Source: JAAYCI01 sp964370195 (GTDB lineage: Bacteria > Bacillota > Clostridia > Oscillospirales > Ruminococcaceae). From it: a stretch of 13,748 nucleotides of DNA. Below the pieces are notes generated by a model, which made no database searches, was not told the origin of the DNA, and saw only the letters and a list, made by a program, of their open reading frames with translations. Position 1 is the first letter of the stretch, and each line of letters starts with the position of its first letter. The DNA lies in assembly GCA_964370195.1 (NCBI GenBank), contig CAYJIH010000042.1, positions 1-13,748 on the forward strand. Reading direction: 5' to 3'. A program made the position numbers and the translations under genes. Shown here piece after piece: positions 1 to 7,188 of this stretch.

Positions 1-438
1 GAATGGCAAAAAATGCTTGATGTAAATGTAATGGGCGTTATGAATGGCATGCAAATTGTTATGAATGATATGAAAGACAGACAATGTGGCACGATTATCA
101 ATATTTCTTCCATCGCCGGTGTAAAACCCTTTGGAAATCATGCGGCATACTGCGCAAGCAAATATGGTGTTGTTGGGCTTTCCGAGGTTGCACGAATGGA
201 GCTGTCTTCGCACAATGTCCGCGTGATGCGCATATGCCCCGGCGCTGTTGATACAGAGCTTTTAGGCCACACAACAAACAGTGATATTATCGATGGATAC
301 CATGTTTGGAAAGATGCCTGTGGTGTTGGCTCTATTACAGCCGAGGATGTTGCAAAAACCATTAAATTTGCATACGAACTGCCACAAGGTGTAAACTTGC
401 GCGAAATTCAAATGGCAGACACAAAACAGGATGCTTAA
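1..438 (+). CDS. SDR family oxidoreductase, C-terminal part
   Basis: This is the C-terminal 145 residues of a classical short-chain dehydrogenase/reductase, an NAD(P)-dependent cytoplasmic alcohol/carbonyl oxidoreductase. The reading frame is open to base 1, so the gene begins outside the window and the N-terminal Rossmann glycine motif is not visible. The SDR landmarks are all present: DVN with Asn9 (numbered from the first codon seen), the NISSIAG strand with catalytic Ser37, and YCASK with Tyr50 and Lys54, followed by the ICPGAVDTEL loop that shapes the cofactor and substrate pocket. The stop lies 14 bases before the aldo/keto reductase start, with the next gene's ribosome binding site in between, so the two form an operon. 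The substrate cannot be told from the sequence. The family is certain; the specific activity is not. Confidence 0.93.
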   Translation, partial: EWQKMLDVNVMGVMNGMQIVMNDMKDRQCGTIINISSIAGVKPFGNHAAYCASKYGVVGLSEVARMELSSHNVRVMRICPGAVDTELLGHTTNSDIIDGYHVWKDACGVGSITAEDVAKTIKFAYELPQGVNLREIQMADTKQDA

Positions 439-452
439 TAATCGGGGGAGCT

Positions 453-1610
453 ATGCAGTATAGAAAGCTTGGACGAACAAACCTAGATGTTAGCGTTATC
501 GGCCTTGGAGGCGAATGGTTTAACGGAAAACCACAGGAAACCATAAGCGAAATCATTCACACTGCCATGGATAAAGGGCTCAACTATATTGATGTATTTA
601 TGCCACAACCCGAGGTGAGAACTGCTATTGGAAACGCACTCGTTGGCCGCCGTGAAAAAATGTTTATACAAGGGCACCTGTGCACGGTTATGCAAAATAA
701 CCAATACGAAAGAACGCGTGATATAGAAAAAACAAAATCATCTTTTGAAGATTTGCTCACGCGTTTACAAACCGATTATATCGATGTAGGCATGATTCAT
801 TATGTGGACAGTTTTGAAGATTATGATATTGTTTTTAATGGCGAAATAATCGAATATGTTAAAGCACTCAAAGAAAAGGGCATTATAAAACACATCGGTG
901 TCAGCTCACACAATCCACTTGTGGCTCTCAAAATGGTGGAAAACGGCCTCATTGATGTGCTGATGTTCAGCATCAACCCAGCTTATGACCTTGAAGATGA
1001 AAACGTTGCTGTGATGGACTTAATGGAGCACAAAGGGCTTAACAAACCCGAATTGATTATTAACGCGGCAAGGCAAAAGCTATACACAGCCTGCGAAGCC
1101 CTTGATGTGGGCATTACCGTAATGAAAGCACTGGGCGCCGGCACGCTTTTAAAAGCAGAAAGTTCCCCCTTTGGAAAAGCATTGAGCGTTGTGCAATGTT
1201 GCCATTACTCGCTAACGCGCCCTGCCGTAACTTCGGTGCTTATCGGCTGTGGCAGTATGCAAGAACTGAACGAAGCGCTTGCCTATGTAACTTGCACAAA
1301 CAGCGAAAAAGATTATACGGAAGTTTTAAGCAACACCGGCAAAATCAAGGCAACGGGCAAATGCATGTACTGTAACCATTGCTTGCCGTGCCCCGTTCAC
1401 ATCGATATTGCAGCGGTAACAAAATTTTTAGATATCGCTAAAGAGAGTGGTGAAATACCACCAACAATAGCATCGCATTACCATTCATTAAATGCAGCCG
1501 CAAGCGACTGCGTGATGTGTGGCTCTTGCGAAAGCCGCTGTCCTTTTGGTGTAAACGTGCAAGAAAATATGGCACAAGCGAGCAAATTATTCGAAAAAAA
1601 AGAGAAGTAA
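453..1610 (+). CDS. Aldo/keto reductase with C-terminal 2x[4Fe-4S] ferredoxin domain
   Basis: The 385-residue protein has an aldo/keto reductase TIM barrel (about residues 1-290) followed by a ferredoxin-like domain. Two cysteine sets can bind [4Fe-4S] clusters: Cys304/307/310/313 and Cys353/356/359/363, each ending in CP. The start is supported by GGGGAG a few bases upstream. Of the AKR catalytic tetrad, the Asp (D47) and His (H116) can be placed. The expected Tyr after IDVFMPQPE and the Lys of the ATK-type strand (here FIQGHL) are absent, so ordinary NADPH-hydride chemistry is doubtful. From memory, this looks like a recurring Clostridia subfamily of Fe-S AKRs and not a decayed gene. It is co-transcribed with the SDR. 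A role in electron transfer or in reducing an unsaturated or carbonyl substrate is inference only. Confidence 0.92.
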   Translation: MQYRKLGRTNLDVSVIGLGGEWFNGKPQETISEIIHTAMDKGLNYIDVFMPQPEVRTAIGNALVGRREKMFIQGHLCTVMQNNQYERTRDIEKTKSSFEDLLTRLQTDYIDVGMIHYVDSFEDYDIVFNGEIIEYVKALKEKGIIKHIGVSSHNPLVALKMVENGLIDVLMFSINPAYDLEDENVAVMDLMEHKGLNKPELIINAARQKLYTACEALDVGITVMKALGAGTLLKAESSPFGKALSVVQCCHYSLTRPAVTSVLIGCGSMQELNEALAYVTCTNSEKDYTEVLSNTGKIKATGKCMYCNHCLPCPVHIDIAAVTKFLDIAKESGEIPPTIASHYHSLNAAASDCVMCGSCESRCPFGVNVQENMAQASKLFEKKEK

Positions 1611-1628
1611 AAAAAGCACAAACAAAAA

Positions 1629-1678
1629 GCCTGCTCACATAACCCGATAAAATTTCGGCTTATGTGGGCAGTTTTTTA
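1629..1678 (+). terminator. Rho-independent terminator of the SDR-AKR operon
   Basis: A 12-bp stem (CTGCTCACATAA with TTATGTGGGCAG, one G-U pair) carries an inner CCGA/TCGG pairing in the loop and is followed directly by a TTTTTT tract. It starts about 20 bases after the reductase stop codon. Confidence 0.9.
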
Positions 1679-1787
1679 TATACGATAATTTATTTTTTGG
1701 TGATACGAAGACGCCCCTATCTGGCAAAACCTCCGTATCCTCTTTGTCCCACGCTCAATACCCGTGTTCCAAAGTTATACGTTCAAA

Positions 1788-1826
1788 CAAAAAACAGCCT
1801 CCTTTCCCATTACAAGAAAAGAGGCC
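1788..1826 (-). terminator. Rho-independent terminator of the triple RidA gene
   Basis: Read on the minus strand, GCCTCTTTTC pairs with GAAAGGAGGC (10 bp, one G-U pair) and is followed by TGTTTTTTG. It begins 13 bases after the stop codon. With the terminator at 1629-1678 it isolates the two convergent units. The roughly 110 bases between the two terminators hold no recognisable gene. Confidence 0.85.
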
Positions 1827-1838
1827 ATGAAAATCAAT

Positions 1839-3110
1839 TTAAACTTTAGGCGGTGTGCCTTCTTCGTTGGCAACCACGGCATCCACTTGGATAAGAGCGC
1901 CTTTTGCCAAAGCCGAAACGCCTATCACGCGTTTTGCCGGTGTGCCCTCTTTGAAAAATGCTGCATATGCTTCGTTTACAGCGTCCAAATCTTCGATGTT
2001 TTGCAAAGCAATATTCACTTTTACTGTATCTTCCAGTTTGTGGCCGATGCTTTCCACAATATTTTTAAGATGGGTGAAGCAGCAGGTTGCTTGCTCTTTT
2101 ACACCACCGCTTACAAGCGCACCTGTTTTTGCATCCACCGGAAGCTGGGCAGAAATGTGGTTGTAGTGCGAGAAAGCCACTGTTTGTGTGGACATTGCAC
2201 AGCTAGGTGCTTTGTCTGTATTGTTTGCATAAATTACAATGCCGTGTCTATCTTCCACAAGCTGTGGCGGGGTGCCATCTCCGTGAGACACAACGGCTTC
2301 CATTTGCACCAAAGCACCCATGGGCAGTGCGGCTGCTTGTACCACAGTGCGTGCCGGCATGTAGCCTACTGTTCTGGCAATGGCAGAATCCGGGAAGAAT
2401 GTTTTGTACACTGCATCCACAGCTTCTTTATCTGCAAGATCGGTTAGGAAGATTGTCATACGCACGATGTCGTCCATAGGTACATCAATGCTTTCCAAAA
2501 CCGCTTTGATATTGCGCAAGCAACGAATGGCTTGTGCGCTCACGCCGCCTTCCACCACACGGCCCGTTTTCGGGCAGATGGGAAGCTGTGCAGAAATGTT
2601 GTTGTAGTGCGAGAACGACACAGTTTGTGTAGAAAGAGCACACTGCGGTGCATTTTCTGTGCTATTGCACAATTTAATTAAATCGCCTGCTTGCGGTGCA
2701 TTCGGAATGGTGCCTTCGCCATTTGTTAAAAGGGCTTCAATTTGCACAAGCGCGCCCATTGGCAGGGCATCCACGGCCACATTGGTGCGTGCCGGCACGT
2801 ATGTGGGGTAAAAACCTTTAAACACTTCGTCCACAGCATCTAAATCTTCAATGTTTGTAACAAACACAGTCAATCTGGCCACATCGCTCATCACATGGTC
2901 GATGCTTTTGGCAATGGCTTCAATGTTTAAAAAGCATTGCTCTGCTTGCTCTTTGATGCCCCCTGCCACAAGTGCCCCTGTTTTTGGATCAATGGGCAAC
3001 TGGGCAGAAAAATTGTTGTAATGGGAAAACGCCACACTTTGCGAGCTAAGTGCCACCCCTTTTGGTGCATTTTCTGTGTTTCTTGCGAGAACTGCATTGT
3101 AATTACTCAC
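1839..3110 (-). CDS. Three tandem fused RidA/YjgF domains
   Basis: The 423-residue protein is three complete Rid (YjgF/YER057c/UK114) domains in one chain, about residues 1-133, 145-280 and 289-421. Each repeats the blocks 'S..V.FSHYN..SAQLP.', 'G....QA..C..N', and 'PAR....LP.GALVQ.EA'. Normal family members are single domains of about 125 residues that assemble as homotrimers, so this chain could fold as a complete covalent trimer. RidA hydrolyses reactive enamines/imines to ketoacids plus ammonia. The conserved substrate-binding Arg is present in domains 1 (R108) and 2 (R254), but domain 3 has PAKRV, with Lys393 at that position. Domain 2 also has a short duplication-like stretch (ARTVGYMPARTVV). 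The GTG start at 3110 is chosen because AAGGAG lies 8 bases upstream; an upstream TTG at 3131 has no such site. The gene has its own promoter and terminator. Function beyond the family is inference. Confidence 0.93.
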   Translation of the reverse strand: MSNYNAVLARNTENAPKGVALSSQSVAFSHYNNFSAQLPIDPKTGALVAGGIKEQAEQCFLNIEAIAKSIDHVMSDVARLTVFVTNIEDLDAVDEVFKGFYPTYVPARTNVAVDALPMGALVQIEALLTNGEGTIPNAPQAGDLIKLCNSTENAPQCALSTQTVSFSHYNNISAQLPICPKTGRVVEGGVSAQAIRCLRNIKAVLESIDVPMDDIVRMTIFLTDLADKEAVDAVYKTFFPDSAIARTVGYMPARTVVQAAALPMGALVQMEAVVSHGDGTPPQLVEDRHGIVIYANNTDKAPSCAMSTQTVAFSHYNHISAQLPVDAKTGALVSGGVKEQATCCFTHLKNIVESIGHKLEDTVKVNIALQNIEDLDAVNEAYAAFFKEGTPAKRVIGVSALAKGALIQVDAVVANEEGTPPKV

Positions 3111-3118
3111 GTTTTTTT

Positions 3119-3124
3119 CTCCTT
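3119..3124 (-). promoter_or_regulatory. Ribosome binding site fixing the GTG start of the triple RidA gene
   Basis: AAGGAG on the minus strand is separated by 8 bases from GTG at 3110. This decides the start against the in-frame upstream TTG. Confidence 0.85.
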
Positions 3125-3165
3125 TTTGCAATAAATTTCCTTATATGACTTTGCCTGTATACCCC

Positions 3166-3194
3166 ATTATACTGGAGTGACAGACAGAATGCAA
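3166..3194 (-). promoter_or_regulatory. Sigma-A type promoter of the triple RidA gene
   Basis: On the minus strand there is a perfect TATAAT -10 box (3166-3171) with TTGCAT as -35 (3189-3194), exactly 17 bases apart. Transcription would start near 3159 and give a leader of about 50 bases. The weak -35 box and the direct repeat just upstream are compatible with activator control. Confidence 0.75.
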
Positions 3195-3206
3195 TAAAAG
3201 TTATTG

Positions 3207-3230
3207 TTTTAGCAAAAATATTTTTAGCAA
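3207..3230 (-). repeat. Direct repeat upstream of the RidA promoter, possible activator site
   Basis: TTGCTAAAA occurs twice on the minus strand (3222-3230 and 3207-3215) with a 15-base period. It covers about -48 to -72 relative to the predicted start. The spacing and place suit a dimeric activator, but the region is AT-rich and no regulator has been tied to it. Confidence 0.4.
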
Positions 3231-3300
3231 CAATCTACCATTTTGCCCCCTTTGCACATTCACCCGTTTCAGCAAGCGATAACCCCCATAAAAAAGCACG

Positions 3301-3843
3301 CTATTCTTTTATCAAAAGCGCACTAAAATATGTAACCGTATTTTGTCCATTCACATATTTTAAATCACAATCTTTCGCAAGCAACGATACATTTACACAG
3401 TATGCATCTAGCGATGACACACGTTTTTCAGGAAAATAGCACGATTTATCTTCAAGCGCAGCACAGGTAGAACATACACTGCAGCCCCCTGCACTCAGGT
3501 TCAAAAAATCTGTTAGCTTCTGTTTTTTTGCAAGTTCGGTTACTTTCGAGCTTAATGTATGATGACGTGTGCAAGCCGCTTCCATTCCTTCAATATCATA
3601 CGAATCCTCTAAGGGAGACACCGTTTGATACACAATGGCATGGCTGTATTTTTTCGCTTTTGCAATCAGGTCTTGTGCTTCGCCGGCCATCGGTGGGCAC
3701 GCCCATGACTTCCCATATTTTCCGCAGGAATTTGCTTCACAAAGGCTCCGAAAAGATGGCTCGAATTGCATTTTAGACACTGCTATTTCAGCAACACCCG
3801 TTGCCCCCAAATCCAAAATTTGCTTTATAAGCTGTGTATACAA
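3301..3843 (-). CDS. DUF2284 cysteine-rich metal-binding protein
   Basis: This 180-residue protein matches the DUF2284 family of predicted metal-binding proteins, often found beside corrinoid methyltransferase genes. Two cysteine groups can be seen: Cys35, Cys40 and Cys49 in C....C..YGKSWACPP, and Cys121, 124, 127 and 135 in GGCSVCSTCAALEDKSC. The pattern suggests Fe-S or other metal binding. No signal peptide or membrane segment is present. The frame is open further upstream into the GTPase gene, but the TTG at 3843 is chosen because a very strong GGGGGAGGG site lies 6 bases before it. That start gives a 17-base gap after the GTPase stop and no overlap. It is the last gene of the corrinoid cluster. 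A role in delivering electrons or metal to the methyl-transfer proteins is inference. No clear terminator was found after it. Confidence 0.87.
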   Translation of the reverse strand: MYTQLIKQILDLGATGVAEIAVSKMQFEPSFRSLCEANSCGKYGKSWACPPMAGEAQDLIAKAKKYSHAIVYQTVSPLEDSYDIEGMEAACTRHHTLSSKVTELAKKQKLTDFLNLSAGGCSVCSTCAALEDKSCYFPEKRVSSLDAYCVNVSLLAKDCDLKYVNGQNTVTYFSALLIKE

Positions 3844-3849
3844 ACAACA

Positions 3850-3858
3850 CCCTCCCCC
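3850..3858 (-). promoter_or_regulatory. Ribosome binding site fixing the TTG start of the DUF2284 gene
   Basis: GGGGGAGGG on the minus strand lies 6 bases before TTG at 3843, immediately after the GTPase stop codon. It supports translational spacing without overlap. Confidence 0.75.
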
Positions 3859-3860
3859 TT

Positions 3861-4787
3861 CTAAAAAACCACAGTTTCTATATCGTTTGGGTACCACTCT
3901 TGTGCCGTTTTAAGCGCTTTGCGCAAAGACATCCCCACACCTGCCAGCACCACAAGTGCATTTTCGTTGCATGTGTCGCCGGCATACGGCCCCACTTGCA
4001 AATAGCTTCCCACGCAGTCCACAAGGTATACGCTCCCTTGTAGCCGCACAAACCCTTTGATCCGATACGTGTCTTCCGCAATCATCTGCAAGCATGCTTT
4101 CAGCGTTTGCACGCTCATATTTTCGTTTATATGAAGTGTTGCCTTTTGCAATGTGATATCCCGTTTCGTAAGGGCTTGTTCCATGTTTAATTGTGGTGTT
4201 ATATAACGAAGCCAATCGGCCTGTACTGCGCCAAATTGTGTACACTCCAAATGCATGGCCGGGTTCATGGCCAGCACATCCTGCTTAAGCTCTTCTATTT
4301 GCTGTTTTTGTACCAAATCTGTTTTGTTGATAAGCCCAAGGCTAGATACCTGAATTTGCTTTGGCACCACCCTTGCCGTTGATTTTACTTTTTGAAAGCG
4401 TGCGGCGTCTAAAAGGCACACACTTCCACAATATTCTATGGTTTGAAAAGCCGATGCCTGCAACACGCTTCGTACATTCGTTGGGTCGCTTAAACCCGAG
4501 GCCTCCACAATGATCACCTCAGTATCCGCATGATTTTTTATAATTGCTCGCAATTCTTCCTCAAACTTATCCAAACGGCAAGCACAAAAAATAGAACCGT
4601 TGTTGATTTCGGCCATATACGTATTCATCTCGCGCAGCAATGTGCCGTCCACACCTTCGCGCCCAAACTCATTGATAATCAAATACAACTTTTGCTTCTC
4701 GAACAGACGCAAAAAATTCTTTAAAAACGTTGTTTTGCCGGCCCCTAAAAACCCTGTTGTTAAATACAATTTCATTCTATTCACCAT
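3861..4787 (-). CDS. CobW/G3E family GTPase (COG0523-type metallochaperone)
   Basis: This 308-residue protein is a G3E P-loop GTPase. The Walker A motif is GFLGAGKTT (residues 12-20), followed by the NEFG switch-like motif (39-42), EASGL (95-99) as the Walker B region, and NKTD (154-157) for guanine recognition. The metal-binding loop that is usually CxCC reads IFCACR, with Cys68 and Cys70. A smaller C-terminal domain follows (about 210-305). Family members load or handle Zn, Co, Ni or cobalamin-linked metals. Here, between a corrinoid methyltransferase and DUF2284, it probably serves zinc or corrinoid loading or reactivation (inference). The ATG at 4787 directly abuts a terminator-like hairpin and lacks a binding site. 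The ATG at 4775 is preceded by GGTGA and gives the family-typical MKLYLTTGFLGAGKT, so it may be the true start. Confidence 0.92.
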   Translation of the reverse strand: MVNRMKLYLTTGFLGAGKTTFLKNFLRLFEKQKLYLIINEFGREGVDGTLLREMNTYMAEINNGSIFCACRLDKFEEELRAIIKNHADTEVIIVEASGLSDPTNVRSVLQASAFQTIEYCGSVCLLDAARFQKVKSTARVVPKQIQVSSLGLINKTDLVQKQQIEELKQDVLAMNPAMHLECTQFGAVQADWLRYITPQLNMEQALTKRDITLQKATLHINENMSVQTLKACLQMIAEDTYRIKGFVRLQGSVYLVDCVGSYLQVGPYAGDTCNENALVVLAGVGMSLRKALKTAQEWYPNDIETVVF

Positions 4788-4790
4788 TTT

Positions 4791-4821
4791 GTAAAAGCCG
4801 TGCCAAAGGCACGGCTTTTAC
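4791..4821 (-). terminator. Perfect 14-bp hairpin between methyltransferase and GTPase genes
   Basis: GTAAAAGCCGTGCC and GGCACGGCTTTTAC form a perfect 14-bp stem with a 3-base loop. It lies about 35 bases after the methyltransferase stop and its far side touches the first possible GTPase start. The U-rich side is part of the stem and only a short tail follows, so termination may be partial. It could therefore reduce expression of the two downstream genes relative to the first two, or protect the 3' end of a processed transcript. Confidence 0.75.
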
Positions 4822-4856
4822 ATATCTAAAACCATTAAATATACGGTATATGTCGC

Positions 4857-6209
4857 TTACATCACTTCGTTTATAGCGCTTTCCAATTCCTCTTTACTTG
4901 GAATAATAGAAGAAAATTTAAGCTTGCCATTGATATAAATAGAAGGCAGGTTTTTTACACCCATTTTCATACAACGCGCAATATTTTCTTTTAGTGTGAA
5001 TTTGTATTCCACCATATCAATACGGTCACCGTACTGATTTTTCGCCACTTGTGCGGCTCCCATCATGTATGTGCATGCCGCGCACGTGGCCGAATCGAGC
5101 GTAAACACTTCCACAAGCGGTTTTTCCAATGCCTCGTAATTTGGCAGTTCCACCGCATCCACATCAAAGCTGGCACTTTGATAGTTTTTCACTGTTTCGC
5201 GCATGGTGTCTGTTTCCAAAACAGCCTGCGCAACGGCAATGGTGTTTTCTACAGGCACGGCATACGGCATATCGCAACCGGGGGCCACAATGAAATTCTG
5301 TGTGCTTTCTACACTATCAATCAGCTCCACCACAGCCTTAATATTATCTTGTTGGCTGCCGTGCAACATCACGGACGTAAGCGGAATATTGCCCCCAATA
5401 ACAACATTGTATTTATCTGTAATGGCTTTTGCCGCCACCATATCAACATTTTCATCAATGGAAATGGAATGTGGTTTTGTCTCGCACATCACAGCAAGGT
5501 TGCGTGTGGCATCCCCACAAACAAAAAACGATGAAAACGCCTTTTTATTGATATCCTCGAACAACTCTGTAAATGGTTTTGTCAAAAACTGCGTGAAATG
5601 ATCGGCCGAAATTTGAGACACAAGCGGGTCCACCACAGCAATCACATCCATGCCGGCCTTTATCATCATATCACTCATGCAAATGGCCACTTTTTTGCAA
5701 AAATCCAAAAGCTGCTCTACATACTCTTCATCATCGTACATATCCATAAAAATATCGTTCCCACGAAGATGCGAAGCCAACGTAAACGGGCCTGTAATCA
5801 AGCCATACAAGGCGGTTGTGTCTCCCACGGCTTCTTTCATGCGGCGCATAGCCGACAATACCAATGGCATCCGCCCGTCTGTTTCGGTTGGCAGCGTGCA
5901 TTCGCACGGCACACTCATCGTGTCTGCCAATGGGTGCGTTGCCACAGATGGCGGCCCATCTTTTGCCCAAACAAGTTCACAACCTAATATTTCTGCCTCC
6001 AGCTGCAAATCAAACACAACAGGCTGGCCGTCTGGTTTATACAATTTGTTTACAGCCAAAAGGGCCTCTACCAACTTGTCTTCATTCAGCAACACTTCGC
6101 TTGCATCCGCTCCCACAAGGGCGCCTGCATGCACACCGGCAAACGGAACCCACGGTGCACGCTGTGTTTTTTCACCTTTCAACGTTTGAATCAATATCTC
6201 TTTCGCCAT
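4857..6209 (-). CDS. UroD/MtaA-family corrinoid methyltransferase fused to a thioredoxin-like domain
   Basis: The 450-residue protein has a uroporphyrinogen decarboxylase-like TIM barrel (about 1-340), as in MtaA/MtbA methylcobalamin methyltransferases and some corrinoid O-demethylase components. It adds a C-terminal thioredoxin-like domain (about 365-450) with a CAAC redox motif (Cys376, Cys379) and the cis-proline motif NLPSIYING (Pro422). MtaA-type enzymes hold catalytic zinc with HxC plus a distal Cys. Cys231 in FVCGDAT and Cys312 in PGCDMP are present, but the His position is Phe229. Either the metal site differs or the enzyme acts on another substrate. True UroD is unlikely given the neighbours and these motifs. 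The start at 6209 has GAGG upstream. It is probably co-transcribed with the corrinoid gene and may be either the substrate-side or the acceptor-side methyltransferase. Confidence 0.9.
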   Translation of the reverse strand: MAKEILIQTLKGEKTQRAPWVPFAGVHAGALVGADASEVLLNEDKLVEALLAVNKLYKPDGQPVVFDLQLEAEILGCELVWAKDGPPSVATHPLADTMSVPCECTLPTETDGRMPLVLSAMRRMKEAVGDTTALYGLITGPFTLASHLRGNDIFMDMYDDEEYVEQLLDFCKKVAICMSDMMIKAGMDVIAVVDPLVSQISADHFTQFLTKPFTELFEDINKKAFSSFFVCGDATRNLAVMCETKPHSISIDENVDMVAAKAITDKYNVVIGGNIPLTSVMLHGSQQDNIKAVVELIDSVESTQNFIVAPGCDMPYAVPVENTIAVAQAVLETDTMRETVKNYQSASFDVDAVELPNYEALEKPLVEVFTLDSATCAACTYMMGAAQVAKNQYGDRIDMVEYKFTLKENIARCMKMGVKNLPSIYINGKLKFSSIIPSKEELESAINEVM

Positions 6210-6224
6210 TTCAAATGCCTCATC

Positions 6225-6434
6225 ATTTCATCTTAATCTCAATGTTCTACTTTTAAGCTTTCATGCACCCGGCCTATGTNNNNNNNNNNNNNNNNNNNNN
6301 NNNNNNNNNNNNNNNNNNNNNNNNNNNNNNNNNNNNNNNNNNNNNNNNNNNNNNNNNNNNNNNNNNNNNNNNNNNNNNNATTTCATCTTAATCTCAATGT
6401 TCTACTTTTAAGCTTTCATGCACCCGGCCTATGT
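6225..6434. other. Assembly gap of 100 N flanked by identical 55-bp sequence
   Basis: Bases 6225-6279 and 6380-6434 are identical over 55 bases and stand on the two sides of exactly 100 N. This is the expected signature of two contigs that overlap by one k-mer but were scaffolded with a default gap. If the copies are merged, the distance between the corrinoid gene and the methyltransferase gene falls from 239 to 84 bases and no coding sequence is affected. A genuine tandem repeat with missing sequence cannot be fully excluded. Confidence 0.9.
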
Positions 6435-6448
6435 ATCCACATCGGTTT

Positions 6449-7090
6449 TTATGCAGTCTCACCACACAGGGAAACGGCCACTTCGGCTGCGGTGGCCGCA
6501 TCCGGGGTATAACTGTCGGCCCCAATTTTATCACAGAAGCTTTGTGTAACCGGTGCACCACCAATCATCACTTTCACTTTTCCATTCAGCTCCGATTCGC
6601 CCACTTTTTTCACAACCTCTTCCATCACATTCATCGTGGTGGTAAGAAGAGCCGAGCAAGCAATGATTTGGCAATTTTCATTGATGGCAGTTTCCACAAA
6701 TTTTTCAGGCGAAACGTCTGTACCTAAATCAACCACTTCAAGACCTTTGCCTTCCATCATCATTTTTACAAGGTTTTTGCCAATGTCGTGCAAATCGCCT
6801 TGCACTGTGCCAATGCACACTTTGCCGCTGGCTTTTACGCCTGCTTCCGTCAACAACGGTTTTAAAACCGCTGCGCCCATGTTCATGGCACGTGCTGCCA
6901 CAAGCACTTCCGGTACAAACACTTCATTATTTTTAAATTTTTCGCCAATGATGCCCATGCCGGATAGCAGGCCATCCTCCAAAATTTCTTTTGCACCTAA
7001 GCCTTCTTCTACCGCTTGCTCCACCAACGCTTTTACGTCTTTTGCTTTGCCTTTTTGCAGCTTTTCCGAAATTTCAATTAAAATACTCAT
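6449..7090 (-). CDS. MtaC-like corrinoid (cobalamin-binding) methyl carrier protein
   Basis: This 213-residue protein is a full-length corrinoid protein of methyltransferase systems. Residues 1-85 form the helical cap domain (B12-binding 2), and residues 87-210 form the Rossmann-like cobalamin-binding domain. The base-off signature DLHDIG gives D99-x-H101-x-x-G104, with His101 as lower cobalt ligand. SALL (Ser146, Leu148) and IGGAPV (Gly177-178) are the other cobalamin-contact motifs. It would shuttle a methyl group between a substrate and an acceptor through Co(I)/methyl-Co(III). It is the first gene of the minus-strand cluster, divergent from the PocR-AraC regulator, and precedes the methyltransferase. 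Its ribosome binding site is weak by eye (GCGGGT region). The family is certain; the methyl donor is unknown. Confidence 0.95.
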   Translation of the reverse strand: MSILIEISEKLQKGKAKDVKALVEQAVEEGLGAKEILEDGLLSGMGIIGEKFKNNEVFVPEVLVAARAMNMGAAVLKPLLTEAGVKASGKVCIGTVQGDLHDIGKNLVKMMMEGKGLEVVDLGTDVSPEKFVETAINENCQIIACSALLTTTMNVMEEVVKKVGESELNGKVKVMIGGAPVTQSFCDKIGADSYTPDAATAAEVAVSLCGETA

Positions 7091-7188
7091 AATACATACC
7101 CGCTCTTTCTTTTTACTTTATTTATATTTTAGTATTTATAAGCCATTTGGATGCAATGCGGCGGCTTCCTTCCGCTGTTCTGTGTTCA

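Noticed and set aside
1764..2447. Plus-strand 227-residue cysteine-rich frame over the RidA gene
   Set aside because: It is antisense to three well-conserved Rid domains, lacks a recognisable family, and has no ribosome binding site.
4857..6209. Genuine haem-pathway uroporphyrinogen decarboxylase
   Set aside because: The neighbours are methyl-transfer genes, the CGxxT and distal Cys motifs match MtaA/MtbA-like proteins, and the thioredoxin fusion is not found in haem-pathway UroD.
6276..6512. An open frame running through the N gap
   Set aside because: It consists largely of unknown residues and is created by the gap; no homology is visible.
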